A stretch of DNA of 64,000 bases, taken from contig CM060912.1 of NCBI GenBank assembly GCA_030737875.1, forward strand, positions 207,713,231-207,777,230, written 5' to 3'. This document shows, in pieces, positions 1 through 11,100 of this stretch. Made by a program: the position numbers and the translations under genes. The notes under the pieces are model-generated. The model worked only from the letters and a program-made list of their open reading frames with translations, was not told the DNA's origin and searched no databases. The stretch comes from Allium sativum. Its lineage: Eukaryota > Streptophyta > Magnoliopsida > Asparagales > Amaryllidaceae. The stretch's first letter is position 1, and each line of letters starts with the position of its first letter.

Positions 1-635
1 TATTATCGTCTATATTCACAGTGGAATACCATACAGCTCCAATAGGGTTTCTAACTCAATATTTCAAATCTGGGTCAACCCGATATTCGATTTATATTGA
101 AATTCCTTTTTAAAATATAAATAATTCCTTTATAAATTATAAAGGAATTCCACAGCGACTTTTCTAAAATTTGATTTCGACGTAAATCAAAATCTACACG
201 ACGAAATCCCGATTTTTCTCTTCCACTAGAAAGATATACTCCACCAGCTCCACACGTTTCTTGTTTCACAGAAATCCGGCTTAAAACGAACCATGTACAT
301 TCAGTTGAAGTTCGAATCGCCAATTTACGAACTGCAGCGCCATTTCGAGCTCGATTTTAATTATAATATAATTATACGTTCAAACTGTCGTCGATTGAAT
401 ATATTCGTCAATATAATTCAACTCTAAGCTGAATTAAATCTAAGGGACGACCCCGTTCATAGAATATTGTGATTTCCAATATTCCTGATTATTTTGAATT
501 AAATATATTATTTAATTTATTATTTTAATTAAATATTCACCATTATTTAATTTCACGACCATTAAATCCTTTAATCCACCATTTATATAATTAAATAAAT
601 TAGTTATAATACCTCTGCCAATGCGGGTCATTACA
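1..635 (-). repeat. Element A, 3' LTR (partial)
   Basis: The last 635 bases of an LTR in plus-strand reading. It matches 7515-8148 base for base apart from about 15 substitutions and one indel by hand count (about 2.4%). It ends in ATTACA and is followed at once by a polypurine tract on the minus strand, so it is the 3' LTR of a minus-strand element. The remaining ~5.5 kb of this LTR should lie upstream of the window. No coding potential is seen. Confidence 0.9.
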
Positions 636-680
636 TTCTTCCCCACTTAAAATAATTTCGTCCTCGAAATTGCTAAGTTA
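636..680 (-). other. Element A polypurine tract and conserved 3' end
   Basis: On the minus strand this reads TTTCGAGGACGAAAT, then AAGTGGGGAAGAA, directly against the LTR start TGTAATGACCC. The same layout (GAGGACGAAA, then a purine tract, then TGTAA) closes the coding element B at 25848-25880. This ending is typical of plant Tekay/Del-type Ty3 elements. It would prime plus-strand DNA synthesis. Confidence 0.85.
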
Positions 681-1443
681 GAGGACGACCCTATCTATTG
701 GAATTCCTAAGATTTGTTTACCCCTTATTTCTGATTTTAACTGAACCAATTAATATCGACTAAAATATTAATTCCTTCCGACTAACTAAAATTTTCGAAA
801 ATTCTTAAAATTTTCTAACACTTTAAATTTTCGGAAAATTTCGTCAGCACCTCCTTTGTACCGGCCAATACATCAAACCACAACTCGCCTCTCTGGGCCT
901 TCTCCAACCCAAAAGAAAATCAAACAGCCAAGCGGCTTGCCAAATTCGTCTCATCAAAATCTCAAACTCATATAGAATATAAACTTGTACCTTTTTGTCG
1001 GGCATATCATTATATCCCTTCCATCTGTTATCAACTCGGCATATACAAATGTCATCCCCATCAACTCCAACCAATTTATTCTTAACACAACCATCCGCTT
1101 ATCCAAGCCGAATTCAATTTCAAATTTGAGTTTCAAATTCCAAACTCTCAACTTATAATTTCAATTCCAATCCAGACTATTCTCTAATCAGTTCCAGTTT
1201 TTCTTAACCTATCATCTCAAGTTATATTCTGGTTTATTATTTACTTTTACCATCCCATTCGAATTAACTTCACAAGTTAAATTTTAAATTTCTAGAATTT
1301 AAATTCCTGGGTTTATTTCAAATCAATTTGAAATCAAAATACCAATTCAGAACATTTGAATTTCTAACAACTTGTTTTTCTCAAAACAATTCAAAACCAA
1401 AACCCTTGGTAGTAATCCGTCACTTAGAGCTCGAAAATGAACA

Positions 1444-1469
1444 CCGATGATGGTCGACTTCACCATCGG
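1444..1469 (-). ncRNA. Element A internal stem-loop (candidate dimerisation/packaging hairpin)
   Basis: In the sense RNA (minus strand) the arms CCGATGGTG and CATCATCGG form nine pairs, one of them G.U, around the loop AAGUCGAC. The loop contains the palindrome GUCGAC. Counterparts occur at 14334-14357, 44309-44333 and 59448-59472. It lies ~530 nt downstream of the PBS in RNA order. A function in RNA dimerisation or packaging is inferred from shape and position only. Confidence 0.55.
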
Positions 1470-1999
1470 AACTTATTTTCCAGCGATCGAAGTGAGTTCA
1501 ATACTATAATTCTCTTTCAGTTTGAAAGACATTTTCAAAATCTCCCAGGAACTTTAATTTTCCTTATTTTAATTCCAAATTCTGATTCACATTCAGATTT
1601 AATTCATCTTATTTCATATACTCTACTTATATGAATTCTGATTGGTTATTTATAACCATTTCACTTTATAATCTTACCCGATTACAATAACAACCAATAT
1701 ATCCAATATATATCAAAATGTACTTTGGGTAAAAATATTTTTATTTACCCTCATTTCAAAACATATCGTGACGACCCATCGTATTCAAGTGTTTAGTAAC
1801 TCCTACCGATACAGTGGATCAAACTGATCGACCAGAACTCATAAACAACTCAACCAATGAATCTCCACAATATAAAACAATTTTTTATATCAAATACAAA
1901 TACATTCACTCGTATATATACACTCAAACTCAATCTAGGGTATTACTAACCCTATCTCTACCGAGTCACGCCACAGAGCCAAGGTAATTCTTAACTTAA

Positions 2000-2011
2000 G
2001 CTCTGATACCA
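2000..2011 (-). other. Element A primer-binding site (tRNA-iMet type)
   Basis: TGGTATCAGAGC on the minus strand, two bases inside the 5' LTR. This is the usual plant PBS complementary to the 3' end of initiator-Met tRNA. It fixes the element's orientation as minus. Confidence 0.95.
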
Positions 2012-3311
2012 ACTGTAACGACCCGGATTTTAGGCGACTTTGGTTATCGACATAAGCACGATGTCGATAACCAAAACATCGAAAAATCTCGGTAATTAAT
2101 GAAAGAAATTAGAGGGTGAGAATAGATAAGATAGAAACTTAGAATAGAAGAAGAAGAAAAACACAACATCAGAGTAACACGAACCTCACAGTGGAACGAA
2201 TAACATATAATAGATAACATAACTTTGAAATATAACAATTATGTATACAATAGCACTTATCAGAGTACAGCACTTACAACACAGCGGAACAAAACTCTAT
2301 ATAACTAACGTTGAAGCCTCCTGCTCCAAGCTCCTTTAGATAGATCTGAAAAATCCTGAACTACTTGACTGCCCGTACAAATTTAAGCACCCAAGAGTTT
2401 AGGTAGAACAAAACAAAATAAACTCCGGGTCAGTCATGGGACTGGTATGAGTAAAACAGTTTAAATAGTTTGAACAAGTAAACGATATCTCTTAAGACCA
2501 CGACGTATAACGGAAAGGGTTTTTCCCTTATGAGAATCCAAACTATCTTTATATCAAAAACCTTTTGATATTACAATAATGTCTATCAACCACAAAATAA
2601 TAACCATCTAGCAGAAACGCTTTCATCTCACGTTCTACATATAGTATACAATCAAAACCGCAAGCACGTATTGGGTAATGGGTTTTCAACTATGACAAGG
2701 TATGGAACCACCTTCCGATCAGTGTACTCTAGGAACGATACACTGGAGTTCAACAAGAACATCTTGCCACTCAGCCACACATAACCGACCACTCATTTTG
2801 CTTGAGTGTATCGAATGTATATCACCAACGGTTGGGATCAGCAACCATTTCCCGTATATATATATATGAGACAGCATTGATAGATTAAAGAAGCAAATGA
2901 ATATTCTCTAGATAGGTGATTATACACTCTGCTTCGTTGCGACCGACTTAGCCATGCTGCCTGCCCGATTTCTGTCATTTACCGGATGATGAGGCTAGAA
3001 GTTATGCATTATCATCACATCAGATTCACTTCAAATGTCACATCGTCAGATCCATTAAAATCACTAACTTGACGTCTACAACCATACATTACATGTCAGC
3101 TAAAAGGAGTTTCCTTCTTCGCTTCCACTCTTGGTACGGGTGAATAAATCAATGTACGTGACCTTTCCGGGAATACTCTGTCAGACATTCATCCATACAA
3201 GTCATCCAGGAACAGGATGAACCGAAGGCACTATTCAGTACATCCATCTTAGGCACTGTTATCTAAGACTTATACAATAGCCCTTGCACTTTACTCTGTC
3301 TTCAATTATCT

Positions 3312-3343
3312 TTGGCATATATGATTCGCAACGCTTATGCCAA
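3312..3343 (-). ncRNA. LTR stem-loop TTGGCATA/TATGCCAA
   Basis: A perfect 8-bp stem with a 16-nt loop. Elements D (near 39001-39035 and 46278-46310) and E (near 12745-12775) keep the same or a near-same stem. It lies just outside the CTTTGATAG hairpin. Role unknown. Confidence 0.4.
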
Positions 3344-3411
3344 TACAGAGTGGTTCTTTAGATAATAATCCAACCGGTCTCTCCATATTAACAACGTTAA
3401 AATGGTCAAAA

Positions 3412-3441
3412 CTTTGATAGTCTGTGATTTAACTATCAAAG
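3412..3441 (-). ncRNA. LTR stem-loop CTTTGATAGT/ACTATCAAAG
   Basis: A perfect 10-bp stem with a 10-nt loop. Counterparts are at 12649-12678 and 19114-19143 (E), 39102-39131 and 46379-46408 (D), and 52803-52832 (F). D keeps pairing through U.G in the sense RNA. F keeps it through a double change (CTTCGATA/TATCGAAG). This argues for selection on RNA structure, possibly in the long leader. Confidence 0.55.
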
Positions 3442-3505
3442 AAAAACACGTGTGCAAACAACGATATTATTTCCAAATGGAAATTCTATCAATCAATCAT
3501 CAGTC

Positions 3506-3530
3506 ATATATATATATATATATATATATT
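3506..3530. repeat. (TA)n microsatellite
   Basis: Pure TA run inside the element A LTR. The equivalent site in both D LTRs also carries TA runs of different length. Confidence 0.9.
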
Positions 3531-3954
3531 TTCATATTTCCTTATTTTCTATGTTTAGAAAATATACGTTAACACTGGAAAACATTTCCATTTCTAATCC
3601 ATATTTCCAATTTCAATATTAGATTATGTTTCTGATTCTATTTGGAAAACATTTCCAAATCTCCTTACTTGGATTTAAACAGATGTTTAAATCAATATCG
3701 CGAAGACAACTCAAACCACTATACTTATTTACTAAATTCACTTAACCACTTTCACTCTCGAACCTTAACCATTTCTAAACTAAAAACGAAGTCAATCAAG
3801 TTGGGGTATAACTACCTCTCAGACCTTAACTGAACAACATTTCAAATCTTGAAATAGAGTAAGTTCATCTTTCAACTCTTCAACACTTCCTTACGTGACT
3901 TCTGGATATAATTTACGAATCCAACTCTTTTAATTCAACTTAAATCAATTAACT

Positions 3955-4850
3955 CCATCGAATAACTAAATTCGATAACTCCTTCGAATAACTAAATTCG
4001 ATAACTCCTTTCGAATGACAAATTCGATAACTCCTTTCGAATGACGAATTCGATAACTCCTTTTATTTAACTCTATTCGAATAAACTAATATTCGATTAA
4101 CGCAAATTCTACTAACTCTATTTAATTACCCCTATCGGTTTAACTCTAACTGGTTAACTCTAACTGTTTAGCTCTAACTGGTTAACTTGACTTACTCAAC
4201 TTATTTAACTCAACTTGATTAACTCCTATCGAATAACAAATTCGATAACTCCTTCGAATAACTATAATCGATACTCCTTTCAAATGACAAATTCGATAAC
4301 TCCTTTCGATTGAACTATAATCGATAACTCCTTTCGATTAAACTATAATCGATAACTCCTTTCGAATGACAAATTCGATAACTCCTTTCGAATGACAAAT
4401 TCGATAAATCATATGTGTTTAACTCTATTCGAATAACTCTTATTTATTTAACTCTATTCGATTAACTAGATTCGATCAACTCACTTCGAATATTTCTGAT
4501 TCGATTATCTCACTTTGAATAACTAAATTCGATTAACTCATTTCAACTCTATTCGAATAAACAAAATTCGATTAACTCCATTTGAATAATTCTAGTTCGA
4601 TTTAACTCTATCGATTAACTCGAACTGATTAACTCTAACTGATTAACTCTAACTGATTAACTCTATTCGAATAACTAGATTCGATAACTCCTTTCGATTA
4701 CCATATTCGACTTAACTCCTTTCGAATACCATATTCGATTTAACTCCTTTCGAATACCATATTCGATTTAACTCCTTTCGAATACCATATTCGATTTAAC
4801 TCCTTTCGAATACCATATTCGATTTAAATCCTTTCGCTTTATAAAGATTT
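3955..4850. repeat. Minisatellite array, TTCGAAT/ATTCGATAACTCC units
   Basis: Degenerate direct repeats built from TTCGAATAAC and ATTCGATAACTCCT words. Near 4690-4830 they become about five near-identical 28-bp units (TTTCGAATACCATATTCGAT core). Many units contain the palindrome TTCGAA. Related arrays sit at the same LTR position in A' (8270-8775) and D (39700-40160 and 46990-47470) with different unit lengths. Element F lacks an array at the matching junction (after 54250). Confidence 0.8.
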
Positions 4851-4983
4851 CCTTTTTAACAACGTTTATTCTTTTTTTAAAGATTTACTTTTAGTAACGG
4901 TTCTTCACTTTAAAAATGATTTCCCTTTTATAACGTTTTCCCTTCTTATAGCGGTTTTCTTTATATAACGTTTTCCTTTTCAT

Positions 4984-5460
4984 TTCTATTTATTTCTTAA
5001 GTAAATAATCCCTTTATAATATCTTATTTATTTACCAAATAAATAATTCACTTAACTTGTCCTAATTATAAATAAATATCTCATTTAACACCTCCTATTT
5101 ACTTAACAAATAAATATCTCCTTTATTCTATTTATTCTAACAAGTAAATATCTTCTTTTAATCCTATTTATTTTGACAAATAAATATCTCCTTTTAATTC
5201 TATTTATTTAACAAATAAATATCTCCTTTAATCTTTATTTATTTCCTAAATAAATAAACCCTTTTTACTTTTATTTATTTCCTAAATAAATAAATTCTTT
5301 TAACTCTTTATCTATGCTTTACCAATATATTCCTTTATATTTGCTTTCAAATATATTTCCTTTATATTTGATTTCAAATATATCCCTTTATATTTGATTT
5401 CAAATATATCTCCTTTATATTTGATTAACAAATAAATTCCTTCTATATTTAATTAAAAAA
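4984..5460. repeat. Minisatellite array, AAATAAATATCTCCTTT units
   Basis: Irregular direct repeats of ~30 bp around TATTTATTT, ACAAATAAATATCTCC and TTTAAT, grading into TATATTTGATTTCAAATATA units at 5330-5440. It follows directly on the TTCGAA array in the same LTR. Confidence 0.7.
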
Positions 5461-5905
5461 TATATCCCCTTTTCAATTTCATTTGTAAAGGTTTTACAAA
5501 CATTTCTATTTCTTTTTGATTTCTGAGAAATATTCTAACTCCTTAAATTCCCGGGAAAATTCGCCATAACCTCCTTTGTATCGGAAGCATCGGGAAAATC
5601 CCCAAACCCACCACACAGTCCTTTCCATTCAAAAAGAAAATGGTTTGAAATTTATTTCCTTTCTAAATATCTTCTATTTATAAATATTCCAATTTATAAA
5701 TATTTCTTATTTATAAATATTCCATTTATAAATATTTTATTTTCACTATCACTTTGAAAATTCCCTTATCAACATTCCGGTATGTTACGGTATTTAACAT
5801 ATCAATTTTCGATATCCAATATCGTCCATACACACACAATCAACAACAGGTTATAATTCACATCATATATCAAAATATATGAAAAAAAACAATAAAATAA
5901 CTGTT

Positions 5906-5927
5906 GAGGAATCCAGTCGGATTCCTC
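5906..5927 (-). ncRNA. LTR stem-loop GAGGAATCC/GGATTCCTC
   Basis: A perfect 9-bp stem closed by a 4-nt loop, extendable by GTT/AAC past a single bulge. The block is repeated in A' (9750-9771) and D (40793-40814 and 48090-48111), and degenerates in E (18064-18084) and F (near 55170-55195). It is followed by the conserved text CCTGCATCCACAGATGTT. Function unknown. Confidence 0.45.
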
Positions 5928-6173
5928 CAACCTGTTTCCCTGCATCCACAGATGTTACACAACATGATTGTCATCACTTTCAGTTCAATATGAATTATTC
6001 TGATAAACAGAATCAATGTATAACTATATAACTGTTTATATATTATATATATATACATATATAATATTTCATTAACTGACTAGCAGTTCAATCAAACAGT
6101 CAACACACAATCAAACAGACAATTTCTAACAGTTCTAAAAATACAACATGAAATTATAAACTGTTCCGAGTTA

Positions 6174-6188
6174 GTGAGATTTACTCAC
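6174..6188 (-). promoter_or_regulatory. Conserved donor-like dyad GTGAGTAAATCTCAC
   Basis: Present at the matching LTR position in A' (10005-10019), D (41048-41062, 48342-48356), E (17813-17826) and F (55532-55545), with a shorter GGTGAGAAA form in B (24680-24685, 34453-34458). In E, F and B the sense strand reads AAG then GTGAG, a good plant 5' splice-site consensus. Splicing is an inference. Confidence 0.4.
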
Positions 6189-8148
6189 ATTTGCAGTTCA
6201 TCGTTAAAGAACGATAAACCGTTATTTGATTTGAATCAAACAATGTATTTCTCCATAAATTCATACGAGCCCCAATCCACTTCTAGTCAGCTTCATTGTG
6301 AAGCTCTCGTCCATACGGTCCCAACACAACTTACGGTTCGTCAATCTGATATCGTATGACGAAGATATGAAATTTTGAAGTTCATACACTATTTAAAGTA
6401 AATAACTTGAATTTAAAAGAGTGGATCTCACCCCCTTCATCAAAACCGGCCAACCTCTAATTCACCAAGGCCCAAACCCGTATAAGCCTCTTCTTCCCCA
6501 ATACCAAAAATGCGACGTCCTCCTGTTCTTCAATGGACATAATCGAACCACGCAACTCCTTTATCACACCACTAATTCACCAACTTAAAAATCAACTAAA
6601 TTAACCAATAAACTCCCCTCGAAAACCTCTTCACCTCAGACCCTCGAAGAACAACTCGACGTCCTTCCTCATCTCTCATCATCCAGGTTTACGCCCAACT
6701 CTAGAAGAAAAGAACGATACTTTTCTATACGGAATCCATCAAAACCCTTACACCGAAACTACTTCCTGTCCTCAATCAAAATACGAACTCCAACATTTGA
6801 ATCGCTACTTCAAACTCCAGTTTTCTCGAACCCTAGACTCACACTGGTACAACCGTGAACCCCCAAATATCAGATCGGAACCCATGTTTCATACGCCAGA
6901 ATGAAGAGCTTCCCAACTCGAGCACAAAGATGTTTGAGTTATGATTTGTAGAATTTTGTTTGCTTTTATTATGATTTTAGAAGATTGAACATTTACTGAA
7001 AGAGGAAAAATATAGCAGCGGCGCATTTTCTGAGGATTAGGTCTTAAGGAATGGGATTTGGGGGTACTTATAGGGAGAGTAGATATTTTAGATATTTTTC
7101 CCTTTATTATTTTATTGATTTCTATTATAATGCTGCCAGTATTCACCTACTAAAAATCTGTGTGCTCACACACGATACCTAAAAATCACGAAACTGGACA
7201 TGTAGCTATAGCTCGACATTACGGTCCCAGCGAAATTGGTTTCGTCGAATTCCGACTCCGTATGCTCACACAGCGTATTTTTAACCGTCAGAATATCGAC
7301 TGTTTTTCACTTTAAAAATCCGTACGGCCACACAGTGACTCTAAAGATCACGAAACTGGGAATCTAACAACTATTTGACATTGCGGATCCAACAAAATTA
7401 GTTTCGTCGAATTCCGACTTCGTTTGCAAAAGTGGTTGTTTTTAAAGCTCTGGATGACCCATTTAAATATATAAATATATTTAAATATAATTAAATTAAA
7501 TATTTAAATATAAATATTATCGTCTATATTCACAGTGGAATACCATACAGCCCAATAGGGTTTCTAAGTCGATATTTCAAATCTGGGTCAACCCAATATT
7601 CGATTTATATTGAAATTCCTTTTTAAAATATAAATAATTTCTTTATAAATTATAAAGCAATGCCACAGCGACTTTTCTAAAATTTGATTTGGACGTAAAT
7701 CAAAATCTACACGACGAAATCCCGATTTTTCTCTTCCACTAGAAAGATATACTCCACCAGCTCCACACGTTTCTTGTTTCACGGAAATCCGGCTTAAAAC
7801 GAATCCTGTACATTCAGTTGAAGTTCGATTCGCCAATTTACGAACTGCAACGCCATTTCGAGCTCGATTTTAATTATAATATAATTATACGTTCAAACTG
7901 TCGTCGATTGAATATATTCGTCAATATAATTCAACTCTAAGCTGAATTAAATCTAAGGGACGACCCCGTTCATAGAATATTGTGATTTCCAATATTCCTG
8001 ATTATTTTGAATTAAATATATTATTTAATTTATTATTTTAATTAAATATTCACCATTATTTAATTTCACGACCATTAAATCCTTTATTCCACCATTTATA
8101 TAATTAAATAAATTAATTATAATACCTCTGCCAATGCGGTTCATTACA

Positions 8149-11100
8149 TGGGGTATAACTACCTCTCAGACCTTAACTGAACAACATTTTTAACCTTGAA
8201 ATAGAAAAAGTTCGCTTTTAAATCCATAACAAACTTCCTTAAGTAACTCTCTTTCGAATAATCTCTATTCGATAACTCTTTCCTTCAAATAAACTATATT
8301 CGATAATCTCTCTTTTGAGTAACTATATTCGATTAACTCTATTCAATTAACTCTATTCGATTAACTCTATTTGATTAACTCTATTCGATTAACTCTTATC
8401 AATTAACTCTATTTGATTAACTCTATTCGATTAACTCTAATCAATTAACTCTATTGGATTAACTCTAATCGATTAACTCTATTGGATTAACTCTATTTGA
8501 TTAACTCTAATCGATTAACTCCTTTCGATTAACTCTAATCGATTAACTCTATTGGATTAACTCTATTTGATTAACTCTAATCGATTAACTCTTATCAATT
8601 AACTCCTTTCGATTAACTTCTTTCGATTAACTCCTTTCGAATAAACTATATTTGATTAGCACCTTTCAATAAACTATATTCGATTAACTCCTTTAGAATA
8701 AACTATATTCGATTAACTCCTTTCGAATAAACTATATTCGATTAACTCTATTCGAATAAACTCTATTTGATTAACTTTATTTCCTATCTTATTCAAATTC
8801 CCCTTTGAATTTCTACTTCCAATCCGATCTCCTTTATAAATGTTTTTATTTTCAAAACATTTATTTAATCTATTATTCATATAAAATATGAATAACATTT
8901 CTTTTATAATCTTTTTCTACGCAAAATGCTTGCCTTATTCATATTCAATATGAATAACATATTCTTTATATAATTAAAACAGTTTGGTTTTGTATTTAAA
9001 ATAATATCTTATTTTATATATTCTATTTATACTTCTATTTATAAACAATTCGTATAAAGTCTTATTTTGTATTCAACACTTTAATAATTCCATCTAAAAT
9101 TCTCGTTAACACTACGTTCAGATTCAGTTTCAAATATCGATGTTAAAATTGATTCTTACCTATCTACATAAGTTCTGACTTATATATTCCATTTATTCAC
9201 TGATAAATAATTAACTAAATTTATAAAATATTATTTATAAATTAATCTGCTCCCTTTATCTGTTTTACTTCTTTATATAAGTTCAGACTTATATATCTTT
9301 ATTTATCCAATGATAAATATTTTCCTTAATTTAAAATTATTATTTCTAAATTATTCTTCTCAATTCATCTGTTAAAAACATATTTTTATTTAATATCTAA
9401 TTTAAATAAATCATCTCAAATTTCTTTTATAATTCGAAATCCCCTTTTTATAATTCTATAGTTATTTCCCAAATATTTCCTTTTATAAAATATTATTTAT
9501 TATATAAATAATTCCTTTTATAAAATTTTGTTCATTTTAAAAATATTTCTTTTTATAAAATCCTTTGATTTTATATATATTTCCTTTTCAATATAATATT
9601 GAAAATTCCCTTTTTATATTCCAGTATTTCTTATGGTATTTAAAATACCAAATAACAATGATCAATATCATTCTAACACACATCGTCAACAACAAATTAT
9701 ATATCACATCATATATCACCATATATGAAAATAGTTTAAAATAAATGTTGAGGAATCCAGTTGGATTCCTCCGACCAGTTTCCCTGCATCCACAGATGTT
9801 AAACAATATAATTAACATCGATTTCATTTCAATATGAAATATTCTGATAAACAGAATCAATGTTTGATTAACGATTTATATATGTATCGTTATCCATAAT
9901 TTCAAATAACATCCGCGATTCAACCAAAAAATCAGCACACAGAAATCAATCATCATTTATCAATACTAGATTATATTTATAAAAATATAAATTGTATAGT
10001 TTTAGTGAGATTTACTCACATTGGCAGTTCATCGTTAAATAACGCTAAACTGTTGGTTGATTCAGACCGACAATTTATTTCGCTATAAATTGTAACGAGC
10101 TCCAATTCACTCCCAGTCATTTACATGGTGCAGCCCTCGCCCATACGGTCCCAACGGATCTAACAGTTCGTTAATCTGACACCGTATGATCAAGATATTA
10201 TAAATACAAGTTAATATATTATTTTATTTTGAAAATAAACTTAATATAGTTTTAACTTGGGCTTGACTTTGTTTATTTTACTAGCCCATTTCTTGCACCT
10301 AACACGCAACTACTGTTGTTCCTTCTCCTTCCATCGTGAAGGAAGAAACCCACTCTAGCTATTTTCTCTAGTGCCGCTCTTCACAATATCCTCCACTGTT
10401 GTTGACTAAAAATTAAGCCAACATCACCTTCATTTATCTCTTCACATTCTCAACATTTCCACATCCATTTCGTCATCTCGATCACCCTTCCTACTTTGCG
10501 TCGAATTCCCTTTCTCAGCTTGCCTACCCAAAAGTTTCAACTTTCACCATCCTATATTTCAAAACGTGTGTAGCTTCTTTAAATCTTAAACATTATTTAT
10601 TTTATTCCCATCGGTCCACCATGCTTTGAAGAAACCCATACCCGAGATGTCTTCTTCCTTAACATATCATACACGCGAGAACTCCTCAGACAGTTGCGTC
10701 CCTCCATTTAAAACAGTGTTGCTCACGTATTTCATGTTACTCACAAATCCACTTAACCTCAGCACCATTTCCGCAACCTGCCAAGCCCCAAACAAACTCA
10801 TGCATTCTCTTCATTTCACACAGTTCGCCTGCCCATCTAGCACCACACCTTCATGTCAAACTCCCCATGTCCAGTTAACTGGCATCACCAGGCTCAACGC
10901 TATTGTCTCCGCTTCGTACCCCACCCAGTGAACGCCTCAACTATCCCGCGATCACCATGAGCTCACACCACCATCTCCTTTCATTTCGCTCACCGACTAA
11001 TCTAAACACGGTCACCAATGTTAGACCCTGTTCACTATTGCTTGAGGGTGAGAAATGAAGGACCTGCTCGTTGGTTTCTAGGGGTGCGCCATTCCCCTTT

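Larger units (their letters stand above)
636..2013 (-). mobile_element. Element A internal domain, non-coding (1,378 bp)
   Basis: The whole internal region between the two LTRs of A. It contains no gag, protease, reverse transcriptase or integrase, only short chance ORFs. Recognisable parts, in sense order (minus strand), are: the PBS at 2011-2000; a leader matching those of D, E and F; a stem-loop at 1444-1469; a ~170 bp block at about 846-1020 that also occurs inside other LTRs of this family; and the polypurine tract. The element therefore has every cis signal for reverse transcription and no proteins of its own. It is a large-LTR non-autonomous derivative (LARD-like), probably copied by a related chromovirus. 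Confidence 0.85.
2014..8148 (-). repeat. Element A, 5' LTR (complete, 6.1 kb)
   Basis: Plus-strand reading runs from TGTAACGACCCGG to GCGGTTCATTACA; the two ends form a short imperfect inverted repeat, as LTRs do. At 6,135 bp it is very large. It shares with element B's LTR the block GTCAGTCATGGGACTGGTAT (near 2430 here, near 21117 in B), placing both in one LTR lineage. It holds two minisatellite arrays (3955-4850 and 4984-5460), several stem-loops, a donor-like GTGAGTAAA motif, and a weak TATA-like CCCTATAAG on the minus strand near 7066-7075. The flanking TGGGG (8149-8153) should be half of the target duplication. No protein-coding capacity is recognised. Confidence 0.9.

Noticed and set aside
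844..1074. Minus-strand ORF beginning MPDKKVQVYI, shared with element D (43722-43913)
   Set aside because: After about ten residues the reading frames of A and D differ, and E keeps neither. The DNA block is conserved, not a peptide. I report the block instead.
8270..8775. CRISPR-like regular repeats
   Set aside because: Units are contiguous 13-14 bp tandem repeats with no unique spacers, in plant retrotransposon LTRs.
10626..10931. 101-codon ORF in the A' LTR
   Set aside because: It has no recognisable domain, runs antisense to the element, and lies in the zone that differs between all family LTRs.
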